Source: Kiritimatiellia bacterium | GTDB lineage: Bacteria; Verrucomicrobiota; Kiritimatiellia; CAIQIC01; Lenti-01 | Direction of reading: 5' to 3' | Length of the DNA: 44,608 nucleotides | NCBI GenBank assembly: GCA_028681135.1 | Contig: JAQUJC010000020.1 | Location: 1-44,608 of the forward strand | Shown here: positions 25,207 to 33,083 of the stretch, piece after piece | How the letters are laid out: each line of letters opens with the position of its first letter | Position numbering within the stretch: the stretch's first letter is position 1 | The notes under the pieces: generated by a model | Seen by the model: the letters and a program-made list of their open reading frames with translations, nothing else | Databases searched by the model: none | What the model was told of the DNA's origin: nothing | Program-made: the position numbers and the translations under genes

Positions 25207-25509
25207 ATGCCACAGGCCTGGAGCAACAAGGACGAACGACAATATCAGCACATCAAAAAGAGCCTGCGCGACAATGGCAAAGCCGAAACGAAGGCCGAGG
25301 AAGTTGCGGCGCGCACGGTCAACAAACGCAGGCGCAAGGAAGGCCGAACACCCAATGTTACCACGTCGGGAACTGGCAATCCAAATACCCGCCTGGAAAC
25401 CCGCACCCGGAAGGAGCTCTACAACCGGGCCCGGGAATTACTGATCGCGGGACGCAGTTCCCTGTCAAAAATGGAGCTGATCAATGCGATTCGAGCGGCG
25501 ACGTCTTGA
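25207..25509 (+). CDS. Rho_N-like small basic protein, copy 2
   Basis: This is the second copy of the 100-residue Rho_N-like protein. It differs from copy 1 by Q to E, H to L and E to M in the C-terminal segment (RARELLIAGRSSLSKMELI). GAAGGAG lies upstream of the ATG. It is followed 96 bases later by the intact topoisomerase IB. The constant pairing of the two genes in both copies suggests they belong together, perhaps with the small protein aiding DNA binding by the topoisomerase. Confidence 0.85.
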   Translation: MPQAWSNKDERQYQHIKKSLRDNGKAETKAEEVAARTVNKRRRKEGRTPNVTTSGTGNPNTRLETRTRKELYNRARELLIAGRSSLSKMELINAIRAATS

Positions 25510-25995
25510 AGCCCGTCTGCCCCGGCATGGAGGGGTGAGCGGGGAACCACGTATCGATGCGAGGGTGCGCGGTATGGTTTGCATTCCCGCGCGGCATGAC
25601 CCGTCATGAGCGGCAGAGCCGTCAAGCTGCACTTTTCCTCGGACCATGATCCCGGCTATCACCGCAAGCCGTGCGGCCGCGGTTTTGTGTATCTTGGGTT
25701 GCGCGGGAAGCGGCTCACCGGGCAACGCACTCTTCGCCGCATCCAGGCCCTGGCCATCCCTCCGGCCTGGGTGGATGTCTGGATCTGCTCTGAACCTTCC
25801 GGCCATCTGCAGGCCACCGGCTGCGATGCGGCGGGTCGCAAACAGTATCGCTATCATCCGCAATGGGAGCACTGTCGCCGACAAACGGTATTCGCCGGTC
25901 TCGGCGCCTTTGCGGCCATCCTGCCGCGGATTCGACGGCGCGTGACCCGCGACCTGGCCGGGGGGCAAGCTCTGAACAAAAAACGGGTGCTGGCG
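25207..25995 (+). repeat. Segmental duplication, right copy (intact)
   Basis: This is the counterpart of 22315-23101. It holds the complete second Rho_N-like gene, the spacer, and the first ~390 bp of the intact topoisomerase gene, which continues beyond the duplicated part. Confidence 0.9.
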
Positions 25996-26619
25996 CTGAC
26001 CGTTCGGCTGCTGGACCAAACCTTGATGCGCATCGGACACGAGGAATACACAGAGCGGTATCGCAGTCATGGACTCACAACCCTGCGCGATCGTCACGTC
26101 CGGCAGGACGAAGAGGGACTCCGGATTCGTTTCAAAGGGAAGGGTGGAAAAACGCAGCATTGTCGGGTGGATGACGATGCCCTGTGCCGATTGATTCTGG
26201 GCTGCGAGGAATTGCCGGGACAGGAGCTTTTCCAGTACCGGGATTCCGACGGAAACCCGGTGCCGGTCCGGTCGGAGGATGTGAATGCCTACCTGCAGGA
26301 GGCAAGCGGGCAACCGGTCACCGCCAAGGTCTTCCGCACCTGGGGGGCCACGGCCGCCTTTGTACGGTCCATCGCCGAATCGCTGGAGGCCCGGACCGCT
26401 GCCGAACGCAAACGGCAGCAAAGAGCGGCCGTGAAAGCCGCCGCGACCCGGTTGCAGAACACGCCGACCGTAACCCGGCAGTCATACATCCATCCTCGAG
26501 TCCTGGAAGAGCAGGCCAGTGGATCGCTGCACAAGCGGCTGCGGAGACGCCGCCGCTCCGACAGGCGCGGCATGGATGTCCATGAAAGCATTGTGGCACG
26601 GATCGTTGAGGGAGGATAA
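25606..26619 (+). CDS. Type IB (eukaryotic-like) DNA topoisomerase
   Basis: This 337-residue enzyme is the bacterial/poxvirus-like topoisomerase IB. It has an N-terminal beta domain (FVYLGLRGKRLTGQRTLRRI, LAIPPAW, ICSEPSGHLQATG, QYRYHPQWE) and a catalytic domain with FKGKGGKTQHCRV (general-acid Lys), FRTWGATAAF (catalytic Arg) and the active tyrosine Y294 in SYIHPRVLE. It nicks and swivels supercoiled DNA through a 3'-phosphotyrosine. No clear ribosome-binding site precedes the ATG. It is paired with the Rho_N-like gene, and its N-terminal third is duplicated at 22.7 kb. Confidence 0.93.
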   Translation: MSGRAVKLHFSSDHDPGYHRKPCGRGFVYLGLRGKRLTGQRTLRRIQALAIPPAWVDVWICSEPSGHLQATGCDAAGRKQYRYHPQWEHCRRQTVFAGLGAFAAILPRIRRRVTRDLAGGQALNKKRVLALTVRLLDQTLMRIGHEEYTERYRSHGLTTLRDRHVRQDEEGLRIRFKGKGGKTQHCRVDDDALCRLILGCEELPGQELFQYRDSDGNPVPVRSEDVNAYLQEASGQPVTAKVFRTWGATAAFVRSIAESLEARTAAERKRQQRAAVKAAATRLQNTPTVTRQSYIHPRVLEEQASGSLHKRLRRRRRSDRRGMDVHESIVARIVEGG

Positions 26620-26684
26620 GCCAAATGGCGCGTTGAGCGTGTTCATGGCCGTGGACGGATCGAGTTGCGCCTTGTTTCTTCACC

Positions 26685-26729
26685 CCCTGATCAATAGCGG
26701 GTCAACCGCCAGGTTGACTGTGATCAGGG
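26685..26729 (+). promoter_or_regulatory. Two-tier palindrome upstream of the sulfur operon
   Basis: An outer 9-bp dyad (CCCTGATCA at 26685-26693, TGATCAGGG at 26721-26729) encloses an inner perfect 7-bp dyad (GTCAACC at 26701-26707, GGTTGAC at 26712-26718) with a 4-base loop. It lies about 180 bases before the MBL-rhodanese start. No T run follows, so an operator or RNA switch is as likely as a terminator for the topoisomerase gene. Confidence 0.45.
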
Positions 26730-26905
26730 CCCTCCTGATTTCATCGCTCAATTCTCTGAGTCCACGGGCGGGCACGGAACTGAGCCATAGCGAAGTGGGA
26801 AATCAGGGTTATCCCGATACATGCTGGGCGTTGACTGTGCCATGCTCAAGCCAGTGGTTTGAGAGAAGGTCCATGAGGCACGAGACGCAAGGAGGAAACA
26901 ACATC

Positions 26906-28276
26906 ATGTTGCTGAAAATGATCAAGTCTGAAGGCATTGCCCATCTTTCGTATATTCTGGTCGACGGGGCGGAGGCGGCTGTGATTGATCCGCGTCGAGA
27001 TTACGATGTTTATGTGGAACTCGCAGAGGCAGAAGGTGCGCGTATCCGGCACATCTTTGAAACGCATCGGAATGAAGACTATGTGATTGGCTCCCTCGAT
27101 CTGGCCCGCCGCACCGGAGCGACGATCCACCATGGGCAGGCCATGGATTTCGCCTATGGCGAACCTGTAACCGACGGGGATTCCTTCGAGATCGGGAGCT
27201 TGCAGTTATGCGTGCTTGAAACCCCTGGACACACACTGGAAAGCATCTCTCTGGTGATTGTGGACCGCAGCACTGGAGAAACTCCGGTGGGGGTGTTTAC
27301 GGGCGATGCGCTGTTTGTGGGGGACGTGGGCCGCACGGATTTCTTTCCGGATCGTGCCCGTGAAGTAGCGGGAATGCTCTATGACAGTATTTTTGAAAAA
27401 ATTCTCCCGCTGGGAGACCAGGCGATTTTGTATCCCGCGCACGGCGCTGGGTCCGTCTGTGGTGACAACATGGCGTCGCGGGAGTTCTCAACGCTTGGGC
27501 ATGAACGGTTGCACAACCCGGCGTTGCAGCACACCGAGCGAGACGATTTCATTGAGTACAAATTGGCGGAACACCACAACCAACCGGCCTATTTCCGGCG
27601 CATGGAAGAATACAACAAGAAAGGCGCGCCGCCGATGCCGGTGCTGCCGGTGGCACCACCGCTGTCTCCCGATGACGTGGAGGCGGCTCGGGATGCGGGC
27701 GCGTTGCTGGTGGATTTGCGCAGCCCGGAAGCCATTGCCGGCGCGTCGATTCCCGGCAGTCTGGCTATTCCTCTCGATATGCTGTCGGCCTATGCGGGCT
27801 ACCTCATTGATTATGACTATGACTTAGTCTTTATCCCTGAGGAAATCACCGACGTATCCATTGCGGTACGCCACCTAATTCGAATGGGATATGATCGGTT
27901 TGCCGGTTATCTCAAAGGGGGTTTGCACGCATGGGAAGTCAGTGGCCGGGCCTATGAACAGATTCCCGCCGTTCATGCCGGCGATCTGGATGCCCGGCTG
28001 AAACAACACGAAGAGTTTATCTTGCTCGATGTGCGCAAAGCCGTGGAATTTAAAACGCAACGCGTGTCGGGGGCGCAGCATATTTTCCTAGGTGAGTTGC
28101 AAGACCGCTTGGATGAGATTGAAAAAGGGAAACCAATCATCACGTTTTGCGGCAGCGGAGTCAGAGCCATTATCGCTGCATCCATCCTGAAGCGACATGG
28201 TTTCGAGCACGTAGAGAACAGCCTGGGTTCCATGGAAGCCTGCGAGAAAATCGGCTGCTCACTGGAGAAAGGATGA
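26906..28276 (+). CDS. MBL-fold persulfide-dioxygenase-like hydrolase fused to two rhodanese domains
   Basis: This 456-residue fusion has an ETHE1/BlhII-like metallo-beta-lactamase domain (1-240) followed by two rhodanese domains (about 260-350 and 365-455). The usual THxHxDH is replaced by THRNEDY (H54, E57, D58, Y59). Later metal ligands H109 (TPGH), D134 (FTGDALFVGD) and the PAHG histidine are present. The first rhodanese lacks its cysteine (FIPEE), while the second has C415 in ITFCGSGVRA. It should handle glutathione- or protein-bound persulfide sulfur. AGGAGG precedes the ATG at 26906; an open frame continues upstream but looks non-coding. It leads a seven-gene operon. Confidence 0.88.
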   Translation: MLLKMIKSEGIAHLSYILVDGAEAAVIDPRRDYDVYVELAEAEGARIRHIFETHRNEDYVIGSLDLARRTGATIHHGQAMDFAYGEPVTDGDSFEIGSLQLCVLETPGHTLESISLVIVDRSTGETPVGVFTGDALFVGDVGRTDFFPDRAREVAGMLYDSIFEKILPLGDQAILYPAHGAGSVCGDNMASREFSTLGHERLHNPALQHTERDDFIEYKLAEHHNQPAYFRRMEEYNKKGAPPMPVLPVAPPLSPDDVEAARDAGALLVDLRSPEAIAGASIPGSLAIPLDMLSAYAGYLIDYDYDLVFIPEEITDVSIAVRHLIRMGYDRFAGYLKGGLHAWEVSGRAYEQIPAVHAGDLDARLKQHEEFILLDVRKAVEFKTQRVSGAQHIFLGELQDRLDEIEKGKPIITFCGSGVRAIIAASILKRHGFEHVENSLGSMEACEKIGCSLEKG

Positions 28277-28284
28277 GGTAAGTC

Positions 28285-28812
28285 ATGGATGCGATACTTA
28301 CAGCACTGACAGACCCCAGGTGGTCTCCATATATGGTTGGGGCGGGGATTGGTGTGCTCTCATGGCTCGCTTTCCTCCTGTCCGATCACCCACTCGGCAT
28401 CTCTACGGCCTTTGCCAAGACGGCTGGCATGCTGGAGAAAGCCGTCCGTGGTCCCAAGGTGGCCGAAAAACCCTATTATCAGGAGAACAAGCCGGAGATT
28501 GACTGGGAATGGATGCTGGTGGTGGGCGTGTTTATCGGCGCATTGGCGTCTGCCCTGGCTTCGGGAACCTTTCACTGGGATTGGGTGCCGCCGATGTGGG
28601 AGGAGGCGTTTGGCGGAAGTATCCCGATCCGGCTTGCGGTGGCGCTTTTGGGTGGCATCTGCGTAGGGTTCGGTGCCCGATGGGGGCGCGGCTGCACCAG
28701 CGGACATGGGATCAGTGGCACCATGCAACTCGTGCTGGGGAGTTGGCTGGCTGCGGCCTGTTTCTTCATCGGCGGGGTCGCCGCCGCACTGATCATCTAT
28801 CGCATATTCTAA
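28285..28812 (+). CDS. YeeE/YedE-family sulfur transporter, half 1
   Basis: This 175-residue membrane protein has about five hydrophobic segments and the YeeE/YedE signature GARWGRGCTSGHGISG, whose C137 corresponds to the cysteines that relay thiosulfate in characterised YeeE. It begins nine bases after the MBL-rhodanese stop. With the next gene it looks like the two halves of a single YeeE/YedE permease, the split PmpA/PmpB-like arrangement often found beside rhodanese and persulfide genes. It probably imports thiosulfate or a related sulfur compound across the inner membrane. The family is firm; the substrate is inferred. Confidence 0.88.
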   Translation: MDAILTALTDPRWSPYMVGAGIGVLSWLAFLLSDHPLGISTAFAKTAGMLEKAVRGPKVAEKPYYQENKPEIDWEWMLVVGVFIGALASALASGTFHWDWVPPMWEEAFGGSIPIRLAVALLGGICVGFGARWGRGCTSGHGISGTMQLVLGSWLAAACFFIGGVAAALIIYRIF

Positions 28813-28828
28813 GGCGGGAGGGTTCCTC

Positions 28829-29389
28829 ATGATTTCAAGACTCCACAATTCAAAAAGGCTTCAGCTCATCCTGGGGCTCGCGTTCGGATTTTGCTTCGGG
28901 TTCCTGCTGCAGAAAGGCGGTGTGTGCCACTACGAAATCATCATGCGTCAGCTATTGCTGAAGGACTTCACGGTTTTGAAGGTGATCCTCACGGCCATCG
29001 TGACCGGCATGATCGGCGTCTATGCGATGCGAGGCATGGGGTGGGTCCGGCTACACAAGAAATCCGGTTCCCTGGGGACTAGCATCCCGGGGCCACTGAT
29101 TTTTGGAATCGGATTTGGCACCCTGGGGTATTGCCCGGGTACATCCGTAGGTGCCGTCGCACATGGAGCGCTTGATGCCCTGATTGGCGGTGTTCTGGGC
29201 ATCCTGATCGGGGCCAGCCTTTATGCTGCGGTCTACCCGAAGCTCAAAAAACGAATCCTGGAATTCGGCTCGTTCGGAAACAAGACCTTGATCGATGTCT
29301 TGCCGTTTCGCAATCCATGGATTGTGATTGTCCAGGTAACGATTCTCATTGTCGCGTTCCTGTACATAGTGGAACGAAAGGGATTCTGA
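28829..29389 (+). CDS. YeeE/YedE-family sulfur transporter, half 2
   Basis: This 186-residue membrane protein is the second YeeE/YedE half. The cysteine motifs are LQKGGVCHYE (C33) and FGTLGYCPGTSVGA (C102), placed as in other family members. It follows half 1 by 16 bases with GGGAGG before its ATG, so the two should be made together and form one channel-like importer. A hydrophobic C-terminal helix ends VAFLYIVERKGF. Confidence 0.88.
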   Translation: MISRLHNSKRLQLILGLAFGFCFGFLLQKGGVCHYEIIMRQLLLKDFTVLKVILTAIVTGMIGVYAMRGMGWVRLHKKSGSLGTSIPGPLIFGIGFGTLGYCPGTSVGAVAHGALDALIGGVLGILIGASLYAAVYPKLKKRILEFGSFGNKTLIDVLPFRNPWIVIVQVTILIVAFLYIVERKGF

Positions 29390-29484
29390 CCGTGGCGGTT
29401 ATTTTTGGAAAATTTTGCGGACCGGCCTCCTGTTTTGCGGATCGGGTGTTTCCGCCACAAAGGAGATGAGGCGCGGAGTCTACC

Positions 29485-31272
29485 ATGACACCGGATATCG
29501 CACTTGTTTTGGCTGTGCTTGCGGTCACGATTCTCTTGTTCGTGACGGAGGTGCTGCGGGTGGATGTGATTGCCATCACCATCATGGTCATGTTGCCGTG
29601 GCTAGGTCTCATTCAACCGCAAGAGGCCTTCTCGGGGTTGGCCAGCAACGCGGTGGTGGCCGTCATGGGGGTCATGATTTTGAGTCATGGGCTTGATCAC
29701 ACGGGTGTCATTCGCCACATAGTCCGTCCGATTCTGCGTGTGGCCGGAAAGAACGAACGCCGGATCACGGCTCTGGTGTCGGGAGCCGCAGCCATCATTT
29801 CCTCTCTGATGCAGAATATCGGTGCGGCGGCGCTGCTGCTGCCGGCGTTGCTGCGCATATCGAAGAAAACCCGAATCCCGGTTTCACGGCTGCTGATGCC
29901 GATGGGCTATGTGGCCATTCTAGGCGGCACATTGACGCTGGTGGGATCGGGCCCGCTGATCATTCTGAACGATTTGCTCGGGCAGGCGGGTGAAGAACCC
30001 TACGGATTGTTTAGCGTGACGCCTATCGGCTTGGCCCTGGTTGTCGGCGGAATCGTGTATTTCCTGATTTTGGGACGGACGGTGCTCCCAACAACGGAGA
30101 CGGTGGCAGACGATTCCACTCCCTCCCGGCAACGGCTGCCCGATATATGGGAACTGCCGCAATCCGTTCATCATGGCACCATTCCGGCGGAAAGCACGCT
30201 TGTGGGCCAAACGCGGGAGTCGGCTCAACTTTGGAGCGAATATGGCCTGCACTTGCTCTCCATCCGGCAGGATCACGAGACAACTCAAGCCCCGTGGCGT
30301 TTCTCGGTATTCGAGGCTGGGCAGGAAGTGCAGGTTCTTGGTCCAAAAGTGCAATTCAATCGATTTGTCCAACGTTACGGACTGACGGTCACCGAATCGG
30401 GTACCCCGGTGGATGAAGCCGCGCCCTCGGCCGGTTTCGCCGAAATTGTCATTCCACCCCGGTCCCGGGTTCAGAACAAGACGATACGTGAGTTGGCGTT
30501 GCGCAATACCTACCGGGTGGAGCCGCTTCTCCTGATGAGTGGTGACAAGGAGTATCGCGACGACTTTTCCGATGTACCGCTTAGTGCCGGTGATGCCCTG
30601 GTTGTTCACGGCCCATACCAACTGCTGGTGGAGTTAGGAGACAGTCCTGACTTTGCTCTGGTCACCGCGGTTGACGAGGCGGGCCAGCAGGTGAACAAAC
30701 CCATCCGTGCGGTGCTGTGTACGCTCGGCGCCATTGGGCTTGCCTTGTCCGGCGCCCACTTGTCGGTCTCCCTGTTCAGTGGTGCGGTGGCCATGGTTCT
30801 CCTGGGAGTGCTGCGCATCGACGAAGCCTATAAGGCGGTGGACTGGCGCACCGTATTCCTGCTGGCCGGGCTAATCCCTCTGGGCATGGCCATGGATCAG
30901 ACGGGCGGGGCTGAATATGTCGCGTCTGCCCTGATGAATCTGCCGCATGGCGGGAATGCGATCGTGATTCTGACCGGCGTTGCAATTTTGGCAACGGTGT
31001 TCTCCCTCTTCATGTCCAATGTGGCGGCAACTGTCCTGCTGGTGCCCCTGGTTGTTGCGATGGGGCAAACGGCGGGGATTTCGCCACGAGCCTTGGCTCT
31101 TCTGGTGGGTGTTTCGGCCTCCAATTCGTTCATTCTGCCCACGCATCAGGTGAATGCTCTCCTGATGGGGCCGGGGGGCTATCACAACAAGGACTATTTG
31201 CGGGCCGGCAGCTTGATGTCGGTGCTCTTCATTGTGATTGTCGTCGCCCTGACCTATATCTTCTACCTCTAA
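29485..31272 (+). CDS. SLC13-family permease with TrkA-C domains
   Basis: This 595-residue transporter has two membrane halves of the DASS/SLC13 type (1-200 and 395-595) around a soluble insert (about 205-390). The insert contains two TrkA-C/RCK-C-like domains (QEVQVLGPKVQFNRFVQ; IVIPPRSRVQNKTIREL, then LSAGDALVVHGP). The pattern is that of Na+/sulfate-like permeases such as SAC1/SLT and CysZ-independent sulfate carriers. Conserved helical-hairpin tips appear as SSLMQNIGAAALLLP and FMSNVAATVLLVPL. In this operon sulfate or another sulfur oxyanion is the likely substrate. GGAG lies about eight bases before the ATG; a 95-base gap separates it from the YeeE pair. Confidence 0.88.
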   Translation: MTPDIALVLAVLAVTILLFVTEVLRVDVIAITIMVMLPWLGLIQPQEAFSGLASNAVVAVMGVMILSHGLDHTGVIRHIVRPILRVAGKNERRITALVSGAAAIISSLMQNIGAAALLLPALLRISKKTRIPVSRLLMPMGYVAILGGTLTLVGSGPLIILNDLLGQAGEEPYGLFSVTPIGLALVVGGIVYFLILGRTVLPTTETVADDSTPSRQRLPDIWELPQSVHHGTIPAESTLVGQTRESAQLWSEYGLHLLSIRQDHETTQAPWRFSVFEAGQEVQVLGPKVQFNRFVQRYGLTVTESGTPVDEAAPSAGFAEIVIPPRSRVQNKTIRELALRNTYRVEPLLLMSGDKEYRDDFSDVPLSAGDALVVHGPYQLLVELGDSPDFALVTAVDEAGQQVNKPIRAVLCTLGAIGLALSGAHLSVSLFSGAVAMVLLGVLRIDEAYKAVDWRTVFLLAGLIPLGMAMDQTGGAEYVASALMNLPHGGNAIVILTGVAILATVFSLFMSNVAATVLLVPLVVAMGQTAGISPRALALLVGVSASNSFILPTHQVNALLMGPGGYHNKDYLRAGSLMSVLFIVIVVALTYIFYL

Positions 31273-31288
31273 CATCTGGAGCGTTCCC

Positions 31289-31654
31289 ATGTATGACATT
31301 ATCAATGTGTTTGCCCAGTATACCGCCTATTCTCTCGAAGCCGTGGCCACGCTGGTGGTGGCGCTCGGCAGTCTCCGGGCCTTGATCCCGTACGTGGGCC
31401 GCTGCCTGGTAAACGTGCAGTGTTTTGCCGAATTCAAGGCCACCCGGTTGCGCCTGGGGCATGCCCTGTCGCTGGGTCTGGAATTTCTGATTGGGGCCGA
31501 TATTCTCAAAAGCGCCGTGTCACCGACGTGGCAGGAACTGGGGCAACTCGCAGCCATTGTGGCCATTCGTTCCGCCATCAACTTCCTCCTAATGTGGGAG
31601 CTGAAGCAAACGGACTTGCCTGCGCCGCATCAGAAAGAAATACAGGGAGCATGA
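31289..31654 (+). CDS. DUF1622 membrane protein
   Basis: This 121-residue protein has three to four hydrophobic segments and matches DUF1622: TAYSLEAVATLVVALGSLRAL, then RLRLGHALSLGLEFLIGADI and the end IRSAINFLLMWELKQ. The family is widespread and uncharacterised. TGGAG precedes the start. Its stop overlaps an ATG (ATGA at 31651-31654) of the following flavoprotein gene, so the two are translationally coupled. Its constant place between a permease and a disulfide reductase may point to a role in membrane redox or transport. Confidence 0.88.
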   Translation: MYDIINVFAQYTAYSLEAVATLVVALGSLRALIPYVGRCLVNVQCFAEFKATRLRLGHALSLGLEFLIGADILKSAVSPTWQELGQLAAIVAIRSAINFLLMWELKQTDLPAPHQKEIQGA

Positions 31655-31656
31655 CC

Positions 31657-33081
31657 ATGTCTCAACAAGTTGATACAGCCATCGTTGGAGCGGGCAGTGC
31701 CGGACTCTCCGCTCTGCGCCAAGTGAAGAAGTCGGCGGAAAGTTTTGTGTTGATTGATCCTGGTCCTCTGGGAACCACCTGTGCCAGGGCGGGGTGCATG
31801 CCATCCAAAGCCCTGATCCACGTAGCCAATGCCTATCACCGACGGCATGCTCTTAAACAACTGGGTATCCGCGGCGCTTCGCGGCTTCGTTGTGAAATTC
31901 CGGATGTGCTGCAACACGTACGTACCTTGCGTGACCATTTCACCGCGGGCATGGTGGAGGCAACCCACCATCTGGCCGGCACCCAGTATTGGCAAGGCAA
32001 AGGCGTGCTGGAAGGCCCACAGCACATTCGAGTCGGCAAAGAGGTGATTCATGCCCGGCGCATTGTCCTCGCCCCCGGCGCAAGCCCGGTGGTGCCCAAG
32101 CCCTGGCGCGCTTTTGGCGACCGCATTCTGACCAGCTCAACAATATTTGAGCAGGAGGATTTTCCGCCCCGCATCGCGGTCATCGGACTTGGAGCCATTG
32201 GCTTGGAACTGGGACAGGCGCTTGCCCGGCTGGGCGTGGCCGTCACCGGATTCGACCGTGCCGATATGATCGGCGGGCTGAGTGATCCGATGGTGAATGC
32301 TGCCACACTGGAACTGCTGCGACAGGAATTGGCTCTGCACCTGGGTGTTTCGGCGGAGATTCGCGAAGTGGAGGACGGTCTGGAAGTCTCAGGGGGTGGC
32401 CAAAAGGTGGTCGTGGACAAGATTCTGGCTGCGGTCGGGGTAAAACCCAATATCGAAGGGCTGGGTCTGGAAACGCTGAACGTTGACCTGGATGACCAGG
32501 GGATGCCGTCGATTGATCCGCTCACGGCGCAAATTGCCGACCAGCCTGTCTATCTGGCAGGGGACGCCAACGGCATTCGCCCGATCCTGCATGAAGCACT
32601 GGATGAGGGGTTCATTGCCGGACGGTCCGGCGGGAAAGCGGATGACCGCGAATGCTCGTGCCGCCGCACGCCTTTGCGGATTGTGTTTTCTGATCCGCAG
32701 TGCGCGGGGGTGGGGACCGAGTTTGCGGCGCTGGATAAGCAAGCCACCGTGATCGGCAAAGCCGATTTCACCGATCAGTCGCGTGCTGTCCTGGAGGGAA
32801 GCAACCGGGGCTTGCTGCGGGTCTATGCAGCAGCGTCTTCCGGACGATTGCTGGGTGCTGAAATGGGTGTCCCGGATGGAGAACATCTGGGGCATCTGCT
32901 CGCACTGGCCATTCAGGAGGAACAGACGGTATTCGATCTGCTGCGCATGCCCTTTTATCATCCCACGACAACGGAAGGGCTGCGTACCGCCCTGCGTGAC
33001 GCGGCCCATCAGCTCGATGGGCCCGGACGCCGGAGTGAACTGTCGTTGTGCGAGAGCTGTCCGGAGGCGCCGTTGCGCTGA
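31657..33081 (+). CDS. Dihydrolipoamide-dehydrogenase-like FAD disulfide oxidoreductase
   Basis: This 474-residue class I pyridine-nucleotide-disulfide oxidoreductase has the FAD Rossmann motif GAGSAG at 11-16, the redox pair C42/C47 in TCARAGCMPSKAL, the NAD(P) motif GLGAIGLELG, the FAD-closing LAGDANG and the active-site HPTTTEG of the dimer partner. The ATG at 31657 is preferred to the overlapping one at 31651 because GGGAG stands seven bases before it. No lipoyl enzyme complex is encoded nearby. Within a sulfur operon it may reduce a low-molecular-weight or protein disulfide/persulfide. A cysteine-containing insert (DDRECSCRR) near residue 330 and a C-terminal CESC are unusual. Confidence 0.88.
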   Translation: MSQQVDTAIVGAGSAGLSALRQVKKSAESFVLIDPGPLGTTCARAGCMPSKALIHVANAYHRRHALKQLGIRGASRLRCEIPDVLQHVRTLRDHFTAGMVEATHHLAGTQYWQGKGVLEGPQHIRVGKEVIHARRIVLAPGASPVVPKPWRAFGDRILTSSTIFEQEDFPPRIAVIGLGAIGLELGQALARLGVAVTGFDRADMIGGLSDPMVNAATLELLRQELALHLGVSAEIREVEDGLEVSGGGQKVVVDKILAAVGVKPNIEGLGLETLNVDLDDQGMPSIDPLTAQIADQPVYLAGDANGIRPILHEALDEGFIAGRSGGKADDRECSCRRTPLRIVFSDPQCAGVGTEFAALDKQATVIGKADFTDQSRAVLEGSNRGLLRVYAAASSGRLLGAEMGVPDGEHLGHLLALAIQEEQTVFDLLRMPFYHPTTTEGLRTALRDAAHQLDGPGRRSELSLCESCPEAPLR

Positions 33082-33083
33082 GC

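Noticed and set aside
26519-26905. N-terminal extension of the MBL-rhodanese protein
   Set aside because: The extra 129 codons overlap the topoisomerase gene, are not protein-like, and a strong ribosome-binding site precedes the ATG at 26906.
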